Below, one piece after another: positions 1-7,258 of a stretch of 23,173 bases of DNA (the stretch's first letter is position 1; every line of letters begins with the position of its first letter). The stretch covers positions 1-23,173 of the forward strand of contig JAYEJT010000029.1 of NCBI GenBank assembly GCA_034660675.1, given 5' to 3'. Position numbers and translations under genes: made by a program. The notes under the pieces were generated by a model, which searched no databases, had not been told where the DNA came from, and worked only from the letters and a program-made list of their open reading frames with translations. Source of the stretch: CG03 sp034660675. Lineage in GTDB: Bacteria; CG03.

Positions 1-105
1 AAGCTGGGTCGCCCCCCATGCGGGGGCGTGGATTGAAACGTAAGATAGTCTATATTAGGATATTTCGCTTGAAGTCGCCCCCCATGCGGGGGCGTGGATT
101 GAAAC
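1..105 (+). CRISPR. End of a type I-C-like CRISPR array (two repeats, truncated at left edge)
   Basis: Two identical 32-base repeats lie at 8-39 and 74-105, separated by a 34-base spacer (40-73). Bases 1-7 are probably the tail of another spacer, so the array continues out of the window. Each repeat begins GTCGCCCCCC, contains a 7-bp palindrome (CGCCCCC/GGGGGCG around CATGC) and ends GGATTGAAAC, which matches the repeat family of type I-C systems. In that family the 3' GAAAC end is the crRNA handle, so transcription should run left to right, with leader and cas genes beyond the left edge. The repeat at 74-105 is the last intact one. No cas gene is visible here, so the subtype call rests on the repeat alone. 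Confidence 0.93.
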
Positions 106-222
106 ATTAAGCGAATCGTGAGGTCGTGACAATTTGTCATGGAATGAAATGCTTAAAAAGATTTCTTCAGGCGTCGAAATGACAAATTCCGTCAGGATTA
201 CAAATTTGTCTCCCTTCTGAAA
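106..222. other. CRISPR trailer / intergenic with inverted repeats
   Basis: This non-coding stretch follows the last intact repeat. At 123-150 the sequence begins GTCG and ends TGGAATGAAAT, resembling the ends of the repeat (10 of the last 13 bases agree), but it sits only 17 bases after repeat two and its centre differs, so it is at best a decayed copy. The centre is itself a palindrome (TGACAA/TTGTCA, 127-139). The related arms GACAAATT (181-188) and AATTTGTC (203-210) form an 8-bp hairpin just downstream of the minus-strand aminotransferase stop. There is no T-run after it on the minus strand, so it is at most a weak terminator or 3'-end stabiliser. Confidence 0.4.
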
Positions 223-1353
223 TCAGTCGAGGGAGATGGCTTTGTCGAGGGCGGAGACCATGGCGGTTGAGCCGGTTTTGAAGCCGGCTTTCTTCAGGCC
301 CATCCACAGACAGTTGAGAGCCATGAGAATGTCCGGAACCGTCACATAGCCCATGTGCGCTATGCGTATCAGTTTGCCCTTGTATTCTCTCTGTCCGTTG
401 GCGAATCGCACACCGTAATTTTCGCAAATGTATTCAATGAGCTTTGTTCCGTCTATTCCGTCGGGCACTTTGACAGCCGTTATTCCGTTTGAGGGCGAAG
501 ACGAAAAGAGTTCAAGCCCCATGTCCGTGACGGTTTTCCGGGCGATTGCCGCCATATCCCGGTGTCGTTTTATGACGTTGTCAAAACCTTCTTCTTCCAG
601 CAGTTCCAGTGCTTTGTTGAGCTGGTAAATAATATTTATGGCCGGAGTCCAGGGGGTTTGACCTTTTTTCAGATATGCTTCCGCATGAGTTAGGGAAAAA
701 TAAAAACAGGGAAGATCTCCTTTCCCTATTTTGTTTTCAATACCTTTTCGTACGGCTATGGAAGAGATTCCCGGGGGTACCATAAAACCTTTCTGCGACC
801 CGGCAACCGCCACATCCACATTCCATTTGTCCATGTGAAATTCTTCTGCCATAAGGCCGCTGACGGCGTCAACGATAAGGAGTGTTTCCTTCGGTACTAT
901 GTTCCCGAGCGACTTTATGTCGTTTACGGCTCCCGTTGAAGTTTCCCCGAGCTGGCAGAGAACAGCTTTGTAGTTTTTCTTTTTAATTTTTGTTTCCACA
1001 TCGGAAATTTTAAAAGAGTCGCCCCACGGGTATTCCAGAACATCGGGGACGAGGCCGTAGGCCTTTACAATATTTACCCACCTCCTGCCGAAAGCTCCCG
1101 TGTTGAGTATGAGAACATCGTCATTGCGGGAGAGGAAATTGACGACTGCTGTTTCCATTGCTCCGGAGCCGGAAGATGTGAGAATGAAAACTTCGCCTTT
1201 CGTGTCAAAAGCTTTGCCGAGGCCTTTTGTTGCAGAGGACAGCATCGCCGAGAATTCTTTTGTGCGGTGATGAATGGTTCTTTTGGCGCCCTCAAGCAGT
1301 ATTTCGCCCGGCACATTGGTGGGCCCGGGTGAAAACAGAATCTCTTTTTTCAT
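223..1353 (-). CDS. Class V aminotransferase (serine-pyruvate / alanine-glyoxylate type)
   Basis: A PLP-dependent fold-type I aminotransferase of class V, 376 residues, full length. Visible signatures are the N-terminal SPGPTNVP (residues 8-15), the glycine-rich SSGSGAMET (60-68) that holds the cofactor phosphate, GETSTG (136-141), the cofactor-binding Asp162 in VDAVSG, and the Schiff-base lysine Lys188 in GSQKGF. Family members move amino groups between alanine, serine, glyoxylate and pyruvate; in several bacteria and archaea a relative does the phosphoserine step, and sequence alone does not decide. The ATG at 1353 is preferred over an in-frame TTG at 1371 because AAGGAG lies 7-8 bases before it, overlapping the lon stop. 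It is the last gene of the tig-clpP-lon unit, 14 bases after lon. The substrate is not certain. Confidence 0.88.
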   Translation of the reverse strand: MKKEILFSPGPTNVPGEILLEGAKRTIHHRTKEFSAMLSSATKGLGKAFDTKGEVFILTSSGSGAMETAVVNFLSRNDDVLILNTGAFGRRWVNIVKAYGLVPDVLEYPWGDSFKISDVETKIKKKNYKAVLCQLGETSTGAVNDIKSLGNIVPKETLLIVDAVSGLMAEEFHMDKWNVDVAVAGSQKGFMVPPGISSIAVRKGIENKIGKGDLPCFYFSLTHAEAYLKKGQTPWTPAINIIYQLNKALELLEEEGFDNVIKRHRDMAAIARKTVTDMGLELFSSSPSNGITAVKVPDGIDGTKLIEYICENYGVRFANGQREYKGKLIRIAHMGYVTVPDILMALNCLWMGLKKAGFKTGSTAMVSALDKAISLD

Positions 1354-1367
1354 TTTGTGTCTCCTTT

Positions 1368-3752
1368 TCAAGCTCTGGCTGGAATGTAATTTTTAATTTT
1401 TCCAGTTTTGCCTCTTTTTGCCGCGCCTGTTTTTTTCTTTTCTTTTTTTGCGCTTACCACGGCAATCTTTATAACTTCGTCTATTGTTTTTACAGGAATG
1501 ATTGTCAGGCCATTTTTTACGTTTTCCGAAAATTCGCTCACCTCGGCTTTGTTTTTGTCCGGGATGATAATTGTTTTTATTTTTTCTCTGAAAGCCGCGA
1601 GAGATTTTTCCTTAAGGCCGCCTATGGGCAACACTCTTCCCGAAAGCGTTATTTCGCCGGTCATGGCAAGATCTTTTTTGACCGGTTTTTTTAGAATCGC
1701 GGACACAAGTGATATCGTTATCGTTATGCCGGCCGACGGCCCGTCTTTGGGTATTGCTCCTTCCGGGACATGTATGTGGACATCGTTGTTTTTCATGAAA
1801 TTTTCCGGAATCCCCAGTTTTTTCGCGTTTGCGCGGAGATATGAAACGGCCGCCTGCGCGGATTCCTTCATAACGTCTCCGAGCTGTCCCGTCAGGATGA
1901 GGCCGCCTTTGCCTTTCATCAGAACCGTTTCAACGGTGAGAACCTCGCCTCCGATCTCCGTCCACGCCAGCCCGCAGACAACGCCGATGCTGTTTTTTTT
2001 GCCTTCATCGTGCATGTGTTTTTCATAACCGAGAAGTTTGCGCACGGTTTTTTTGTCTATTTCTATAGGTTTTTTGAGTTTTTCCTGTACGACTTTTTTA
2101 GCTGTTTTTCTAAGCACTGTGGCAATCTGCCTTTCCAGATTTCTGACGCCGGCTTCCTGTGTGTATGAGTCTATGATGGATTCAACAGAGTCTTTTTTGA
2201 AAGTTATTTTTTGCTGTGTGAGACCGTTTTCCTTTATCTGTTTAGGAATCAGAAAATTTGAGGCAATACCCATTTTTTCCGGCTGGGTGTAGCTTGGGAA
2301 TTCAATGATTTCCATGCGGTCTTTCAGAGCCGGGATGACGGTGTAAGTCGTGTTGGCTGTTGTGATGAACATTATATCGGAGAGATCAACGGGGGTGTCG
2401 AGGTAATGATCGGAAAAGGTGTTGTTCTGTTCCGGATCCAGCACTTCCAGCAGGGCTGACGAAGGGTCTCCTCTGAAATCCTGCCCGATTTTATCAATTT
2501 CGTCTATAAGAAAAATAGGATTTATGGAACCCGCTTTCCTGAGTGACTGGATTATTTTCCCGGGCATGGATCCAATATAGGTTCTGCGGTGGCCGCGTAT
2601 TTCCGCCTCGTCCCTGACGCCGCCGAGAGAGATTCTTACAAATTTTCTGCCCATGGCTTTTGCGATAGAGCGCGCGAAAGAAGTTTTCCCGGTTCCCGGA
2701 GGGCCCGCGAAACATAAAATGGGACCTTTGATTTTTTTGTTCAGCTGACACACGGCCAGATATTCAAGAACTCTTTCCTTGGATTTTTTAAGGCCCCAGT
2801 GTTCGTCTTCAAGAACCTTTTGTACATTGTCAATATCCATGCGGTCTGTTGTTTTTTTGTTCCAGGGCACGGAAATCATCCAGTCTATATAAGTTCTTAC
2901 CACAGTGGCTTCAGGAGAAAAGGGCATCATTTTTGAAAGTCTTTCCAGTTCATCTATTGCCTGTTTTTTGGCCTGTTTGGGCATTTTGGCCGCTGTTATC
3001 TTTTTTAAATATTCCGAGTGTTCTTTGTTGGGGCTGTTTTTGTTGAGTTCTTTTTCAATTGTCTTCATTTCTTCCGAAAGAAAATATTCGCGCTGGTTTT
3101 TCTGTATTTTACCGTGCACTTTTTCATGAATATCTTTTTTAACAAGCATGAATTCCCGTTCCGACGCAAGCATTTTTATGAGTTTCATCATCATGTCACT
3201 GCCGTTGCTGTTTTCAAAGAGTTTTTGTTTTTCGGTAACACGCCCCGGCATATAACCTATGATCAGATAAATTATTTTTGCCGGTTCGTTGAGTGAGAGT
3301 ATGTCGTTTATTATTTCTTTCGGTATTTTTCCTGCGGTTTCGCTGTATTTTCTGAATTCGTCAACCAGCGCGTCAAAAAGGGCGTCTGTGGACGGAGCGG
3401 CAGTTAATTTCAGCGGAAGCGGACGGATATTCCCCGTCCATATGCCCCCGGTGTCGGAAAGAGAGTTCAGTTTCGCGCGTTCAATCCCTTCTATGAGAAT
3501 TTTATAGCCTCCGGAATCGTCTCTTATGGACTGCAGGATTTTTCCGACGCATCCCACGGGGTAAATATCCCCGAAGTTGGGATTATCCGTTTTCGGGTTT
3601 TTCTGGGCCGTGAAAAAAACGTGTTTTTCGCCGGATAAGGCTTCTTCAAGGGCCTTTTTGGATTTTTCCCTCCCCACAAAAATGGGTATTCTGTTAAAGG
3701 GAAGAACAACGGTGTCTTTCACCGCTATAACTGGTATATTTGTATAAGTCAC
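1368..3752 (-). CDS. lon: ATP-dependent protease Lon (LonA type)
   Basis: Cytoplasmic AAA+ serine protease that degrades damaged and regulatory proteins; 794 residues, near the normal length. Domains in order: N-terminal substrate-recognition domain (about 5-200, starting IPVIAVKDTVVLPFNRIPIF), a coiled-coil linker (about 205-280), the AAA+ module with Walker A GPPGTGKT (350-357) and Walker B IFLIDEIDK (413-421), and the C-terminal protease domain with catalytic Ser673 (KDGPSAG) and Lys716 (GGLKEK), 43 residues apart as in E. coli Lon. It starts at GTG with GGAGG about eight bases upstream. The last 25 residues form an unusual Lys/Arg-rich tail. It begins 13 bases after clpP; clpX, often found between them, is missing. 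Confidence 0.98.
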   Translation of the reverse strand: MTYTNIPVIAVKDTVVLPFNRIPIFVGREKSKKALEEALSGEKHVFFTAQKNPKTDNPNFGDIYPVGCVGKILQSIRDDSGGYKILIEGIERAKLNSLSDTGGIWTGNIRPLPLKLTAAPSTDALFDALVDEFRKYSETAGKIPKEIINDILSLNEPAKIIYLIIGYMPGRVTEKQKLFENSNGSDMMMKLIKMLASEREFMLVKKDIHEKVHGKIQKNQREYFLSEEMKTIEKELNKNSPNKEHSEYLKKITAAKMPKQAKKQAIDELERLSKMMPFSPEATVVRTYIDWMISVPWNKKTTDRMDIDNVQKVLEDEHWGLKKSKERVLEYLAVCQLNKKIKGPILCFAGPPGTGKTSFARSIAKAMGRKFVRISLGGVRDEAEIRGHRRTYIGSMPGKIIQSLRKAGSINPIFLIDEIDKIGQDFRGDPSSALLEVLDPEQNNTFSDHYLDTPVDLSDIMFITTANTTYTVIPALKDRMEIIEFPSYTQPEKMGIASNFLIPKQIKENGLTQQKITFKKDSVESIIDSYTQEAGVRNLERQIATVLRKTAKKVVQEKLKKPIEIDKKTVRKLLGYEKHMHDEGKKNSIGVVCGLAWTEIGGEVLTVETVLMKGKGGLILTGQLGDVMKESAQAAVSYLRANAKKLGIPENFMKNNDVHIHVPEGAIPKDGPSAGITITISLVSAILKKPVKKDLAMTGEITLSGRVLPIGGLKEKSLAAFREKIKTIIIPDKNKAEVSEFSENVKNGLTIIPVKTIDEVIKIAVVSAKKEKKKTGAAKRGKTGKIKNYIPARA

Positions 3753-3765
3753 TTTGAAACCTCCG

Positions 3766-4362
3766 TCAATTTCTGTCTTTTATCACTTCATCAACAATGC
3801 CGTAGGCGCACGCCTCGTTCGCGGTCATGAAATAGTCTCTTTCGGTATCTTTTTCTATTTTGTTAAGAGGGTGTCCCGTAGACAGGGAGAGTATTTCGTT
3901 GAGTTTCTTTTTCATCCTCATTATTTCTTTTGCCTGAATCCCTATATCAGTTGCCTGTCCCTGTATGCCGCCCAGTGGTTGGTGTATCATTATTCTGGCG
4001 TTGGGGAGAGCTCTTCGTTTTCCTTTCATTCCGCAGGAGAGGATTACCGCTGCCATGGAGGCCGCCTGCCCGAGGCAGTATGTGGCGATGGGGTTGTGTA
4101 TAAAATTCATGGTGTCAAGAATAGCAAGGCCGCTTGTAACGATGCCGCCGGGGTTGTTGATGTATATGGAAATTTCTTTTTCTTTGTTCTGGGATTCAAG
4201 AAAAAGAAGCTGGGCAATGATGGTGTTGGCTACATTGTCGTCTATGGGAGAACCGAGAAATATGATTCTTTCTTTCAAAAGCCGCGAGAAGATATCATAC
4301 GCTCTTTCGCCGCGGCTGGTTTGATCCACCACCATCGGAATCAGCATTGATTGAAGTGTCAT
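3766..4362 (-). CDS. clpP: ATP-dependent Clp protease proteolytic subunit
   Basis: Serine peptidase that forms the barrel-shaped ClpP tetradecamer and degrades substrates unfolded by ClpX or ClpA/C. 198 residues, the usual length. The triad is visible: Ser102 in GQAASM, His127 in IMIHQP and Asp176 in DTERD; all three share a constant offset from the E. coli residues. The handle region (GIQAKEIMRMKKKLNEIL) is intact. The ATG overlaps the tig stop as ATGA, and its ribosome-binding site GGAGG lies inside the last codons of tig, so the two are probably translationally coupled. No ClpX, ClpA or ClpC is encoded in the window, so its unfoldase must lie elsewhere. Confidence 0.98.
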   Translation of the reverse strand: MTLQSMLIPMVVDQTSRGERAYDIFSRLLKERIIFLGSPIDDNVANTIIAQLLFLESQNKEKEISIYINNPGGIVTSGLAILDTMNFIHNPIATYCLGQAASMAAVILSCGMKGKRRALPNARIMIHQPLGGIQGQATDIGIQAKEIMRMKKKLNEILSLSTGHPLNKIEKDTERDYFMTANEACAYGIVDEVIKDRN

Positions 4363-5558
4363 TTTATATTTCCCTCCTTCATTATAAAATCAAAAATTTT
4401 ATCGGTCAACATAGCGTCTCTCATTCTTCCGCGGTTTTTGGAATAAGTTTTTCCGAGTTTTGCTTTAATTTCGTCTTCCGTTACCGTGATGTTTTCCTTT
4501 GAGGCTATTTTCCCGAGGATAAGGGATATCCTCAAATTTTCACTGGCCGTTTTTTCTATCTGTGTCTGGAAAGTTGTCAGGTCCTGACCGGGGTACTGCT
4601 TGCTAAGATGTTCTCTCAATGATTTTTTTTCTTCTTCAATGAGGGATTCGGGGAGTTCAAACTTGTTTTTTTTCAGAAGAGCGGATGATATCTGTTCTCT
4701 GACACTCCTGCGTTTTTCCGTTTCTTTTTCCATGGCCATGCGCTTTTTGAGAGAATCTTTCAGCTGTTCAAGGTCTTTCGCTCCGAAAAGCGACGCAAAG
4801 CTGTTATCAAGAGGAGGCAGCTTTTTTTCAAAAATTTCGGTTATGGTGATGATATATTCAAGTTTTTTTCCGGATAGTTCCGCGGGCTTGAAATCCTTAT
4901 CCGCGGTAAATTTTATCTTACCGGCTTCGCCTTTTTTCAGTTTTAAAATGTCCGGCCAGAGGGGGGGGAATATCTTTTTTTCGTCAATCTCAGCGGTGAG
5001 GTTTTTTCTGTCCATTTTTTCCTGCATTTTTCCGTCATGTGCCACTTCAAGATCGTATTTGATGAACAAACCTTTTTCGGGTTTCGTTCTTTCGGTTTTT
5101 TCCAGAGAAAAAGCTTTTTCCCGCAGATTCTGCAGCGTTTTTTCCGTGTCATCTTTGCTCACGGAAGTGTCGGGTTCCCTGATGTTTATTTTTTTATAGC
5201 CGGATACTTCAAATTCGGGAATAATTTCCACTTCCACGGAAAATTTTACGGGCTTGTCTCCGTCCCATTTGAATTCCGTGAGCTTAGCCGGCGCGACAGG
5301 AGTGATTTTGTTCTCGTCGCAGGCCGGATAGATTTTTTTTGACAGGATATAGTGTTCCCTGGCACTTTTTATGTCGTCGCCAAAATTTTTTTCTATGAGA
5401 GACGCGGGGGCTTTGCCGGCGCGAAAGCCCTCTATCCGTACTGTTTTTCTGATTTGAGAAACGGCGTGTTTGTGTGAATCGGCGGCGCTTTCCCCGTCAA
5501 CAACAAAATTCAACTGTTTCACCGTTTTGCTTTTTTCCGAAATTTTTACACCTTCCAC
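4359..5558 (-). CDS. tig: Trigger factor (ribosome-associated chaperone / peptidyl-prolyl isomerase)
   Basis: Chaperone that binds at the ribosome exit tunnel and shields nascent chains. 399 residues, slightly shorter than the typical 430. The ribosome-docking signature GFRAGKAP is at 44-51. A FKBP-type middle domain (roughly 145-235) is divergent but recognisable (KKGEAGKIKF), followed by the helical C-terminal chaperone arms, rich in Lys and Glu. The start is GTG with AGGGGG about nine bases upstream. It lies about 45 bases after tRNA-Leu on the same strand, an arrangement common in bacteria, and probably shares its transcript. Its 3' end overlaps clpP by four bases. Confidence 0.95.
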   Translation of the reverse strand: MEGVKISEKSKTVKQLNFVVDGESAADSHKHAVSQIRKTVRIEGFRAGKAPASLIEKNFGDDIKSAREHYILSKKIYPACDENKITPVAPAKLTEFKWDGDKPVKFSVEVEIIPEFEVSGYKKINIREPDTSVSKDDTEKTLQNLREKAFSLEKTERTKPEKGLFIKYDLEVAHDGKMQEKMDRKNLTAEIDEKKIFPPLWPDILKLKKGEAGKIKFTADKDFKPAELSGKKLEYIITITEIFEKKLPPLDNSFASLFGAKDLEQLKDSLKKRMAMEKETEKRRSVREQISSALLKKNKFELPESLIEEEKKSLREHLSKQYPGQDLTTFQTQIEKTASENLRISLILGKIASKENITVTEDEIKAKLGKTYSKNRGRMRDAMLTDKIFDFIMKEGNIK

Positions 5559-5602
5559 TCGATAACCCCCTGATCAATTCTTACTAAAAAAAACTGCCAA
5601 AA

Positions 5603-5684
5603 TGCCGGAGAGAGGACTCGAACCTCCAAGCCGTTAGGCACATGGTTCTAAGCCATGCGTGTCTGCCAGTTTCACCACTCCGGC
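5603..5684 (-). tRNA. tRNA-Leu (anticodon UAG)
   Basis: On the minus strand the acceptor arm GCCGGAG pairs with CTCCGGC. The anticodon stem CATGG/CCATG encloses the loop CTTAGAA, giving anticodon TAG, which reads CUN leucine codons. There is a long class II variable arm between the anticodon stem and the T arm (GGAGG TTCGAGT CCTCT), as expected for leucine tRNA. The discriminator base is A, as leucyl-tRNA synthetases require. CCA is not encoded: the bases after the discriminator are TTTT, so the 3' end must be added by the CCA-adding enzyme. Confidence 0.97.
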
Positions 5685-5693
5685 TGGTGCAAC

Positions 5694-5706
5694 GGGAACC
5701 GTTCCC
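5694..5706. repeat. Perfect 13-base inverted repeat between divergent transcription units
   Basis: GGGAAC-C-GTTCCC is a perfect dyad located 10 bases upstream of the tRNA-Leu 5' end and about 40 bases upstream of the predicted sppA promoter. Its position and symmetry would suit a dimeric regulator. No other copy was noticed in the window, so function is unproven. Confidence 0.3.
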
Positions 5707-5746
5707 ATTGACTCCATTCTGCTTTGGGCAATTTTTAACAAATAAG

Positions 5747-5775
5747 TTGCAAAAAGTAAAATAGTTTCGTAAAAT
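5747..5775 (+). promoter_or_regulatory. Predicted sigma70-type promoter of the sppA-wecB operon
   Basis: TTGCAA (5747-5752), a 17-base spacer and TAAAAT (5770-5775). Transcription would begin near 5782. This leaves about 47 bases before the preferred sppA start at 5829 but only about five before the upstream ATG at 5787, which supports the downstream start. Confidence 0.55.
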
Positions 5776-5828
5776 AAACGAATATTATGGTAACTGAAAC
5801 GCATTCTACAAATCCCGGCGAGAGAATA

Positions 5829-6734
5829 ATGAGTTATGTTTTTATTTTCCTGCTGCTGGCAAGTGTCGCGGGAGTTTTTTCTTTGCGCAGCCGCGGTTCC
5901 AAAGACGGTTCGCATTTTGCCGGAAAAGACAAGATAGGCCTGGTAAAAATATACGGCATGATATCTGTTGTCTCGCCCGGCAGCGGAAATATTTTCGGCC
6001 TCCGCGGCAGCGACAGGTGGGTGGAGCAGCTGGTGTCTCTCAGGAAAGAAAAGGTAAAGGCGATTGTTATGAGAATAAATTCTCCCGGCGGCACGATAGG
6101 GGCATGTCAGGAGATTGTTGAAGAAATCAAAAAGTGCAGAGAGGACGGGATACCTGTTGTCGCGTCTCTGGGAGATGTCGCCGCGTCAGGAGGTTATTAT
6201 ATTGCTTCCGTGTGCGACGTCATATACCTTAATCCGGGGACGATTACAGGGTCCATAGGCGTGATCATGGGTTCCTCAAACTGGGAGGAGCTGCTTGAAA
6301 AGCTGGGTATAAAGCCGTCTGTTGTTAAAAGCGGAAAATACAAAGACATGGGTGCCTATTACAGGGAAATGACGGATGATGAGAGGGAGCTCTTGCAGGC
6401 AATGATAGACGACGCTTACGGCCAGTTTTTAAAAACGGTGTCGGAGGGGAGAGGTATTCCGGTGGAAAAGCTCAAGATTCTGGCTCAGGGTCAGGTGTTC
6501 ACGGGCGCGCAGGCCATAAAGAACGGCCTTGCCGACAGCCCCGGGAATCTTAATGCCGCTCTTGAGGCCGCCAAGGAACTGGCCGGAATAAAAGGGCCTG
6601 TCAAAATTATTGAGGGAAGGAATCCTGTGGAAAAGTTATTCGGTATTGTGCCGGAAGTGCCGCAGAGTTCTATATCCGCTCTGGAATCATTTTTGCTGAA
6701 AATCCGGCGTGGCGCGGAGTTGCTGTCGCTGTGA
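5829..6734 (+). CDS. sppA: Signal peptide peptidase SppA (short, 36K type), serine protease
   Basis: Membrane-anchored S49-family serine protease that degrades leftover signal peptides. 301 residues from the chosen ATG. A single hydrophobic anchor spans about residues 2-18 and the catalytic domain follows. Ser120 in AASGGYY is the nucleophile and Lys172 in KYKDMG the general base; the 52-residue spacing equals that of the short B. subtilis enzyme. The motifs INSPGG (84-89) and GTITGSIGVI (137-146) are also typical. A start at 5787 would add 14 polar residues, has no ribosome-binding site and sits almost at the predicted transcription start, so it is rejected. First gene of a nine-gene overlapping operon. 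Confidence 0.93.
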   Translation: MSYVFIFLLLASVAGVFSLRSRGSKDGSHFAGKDKIGLVKIYGMISVVSPGSGNIFGLRGSDRWVEQLVSLRKEKVKAIVMRINSPGGTIGACQEIVEEIKKCREDGIPVVASLGDVAASGGYYIASVCDVIYLNPGTITGSIGVIMGSSNWEELLEKLGIKPSVVKSGKYKDMGAYYREMTDDERELLQAMIDDAYGQFLKTVSEGRGIPVEKLKILAQGQVFTGAQAIKNGLADSPGNLNAALEAAKELAGIKGPVKIIEGRNPVEKLFGIVPEVPQSSISALESFLLKIRRGAELLSL

Positions 6735-7258
6735 CGGCCGGAAATTTTTATTCGCTGATGTTCCGCCCGCGCGTTTCGTGGGAAGTAAACGATTGCCGTT
6801 ATTCTCTGCCCGCCTCGGTTGTTTTTTTTACTCTCTGCCGCTTTGCCCAGTTTGCCGCCTTTGGTTTTGCCGCTGCTGATTTTGTTTTATTTGTGCCGGT
6901 TCTTTTCTTTGAGTGGATAACAACCGCCGCAATACTCCATTTTTTTGCGCACTCGGCCGGAGGGCGCGGTTCTGTCACGGATTTTTTTCATCTGCTGCCG
7001 TTTGCAGAGGTTCCTTTTCTTTTTCTTCCCGGGGCAAAAATACTCTCGGGCACTTTTTTTTCTTCTTTCGGAGGCGCGTTTGCCGTGATGGCCGTTATGG
7101 TCTATGTGTGGAGTTTTGTTTTGAAAATCAAGGCAGTGATGTTTAATTACAGGATTTCCGCCCCGTCAGCTTTCGCGGTTTTTGCCGCTCCGGTTTTTAT
7201 AGTGTTTGTACTCACCGCTGCAGCGCTTTTTCTGCGGGCCTCCGCGATGTTCTTATGA
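6731..7258 (+). CDS. Multi-pass membrane protein, possibly Yip1-domain family
   Basis: 175 residues, very rich in Phe, Ala and Val, with about four hydrophobic segments (about 28-50, 52-72, 110-130 and 146-170). The N-terminal NFYSLMFRPRVSWE resembles the short cytoplasmic lead-in seen in bacterial Yip1-domain proteins, where a Phe/Pro/Arg stretch comes before the first helix; this likeness is weak. The GTG start overlaps the sppA stop as GTGA, with GGAG about ten bases upstream, and its own stop overlaps the argC ATG. Being sandwiched without gaps in a housekeeping operon argues that it is really translated. Function unknown; a role in the membrane, perhaps alongside SppA, is only a guess from position. 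Confidence 0.7.
   Translation: MTAGNFYSLMFRPRVSWEVNDCRYSLPASVVFFTLCRFAQFAAFGFAAADFVLFVPVLFFEWITTAAILHFFAHSAGGRGSVTDFFHLLPFAEVPFLFLPGAKILSGTFFSSFGGAFAVMAVMVYVWSFVLKIKAVMFNYRISAPSAFAVFAAPVFIVFVLTAAALFLRASAMFL

Noticed and set aside
181..210. Intrinsic terminator for the aminotransferase operon
   Set aside because: An 8-bp AT-rich stem without a following T-run on the minus strand is too weak; described only as an inverted repeat.
1354..1371. TTG start six codons upstream for the aminotransferase
   Set aside because: Those codons contain the AAGGAG site that serves the ATG at 1353.
5787..5828. Upstream ATG extending SppA by 14 residues
   Set aside because: No ribosome-binding site, lies about five bases from the predicted transcription start, and puts polar residues before the membrane anchor.
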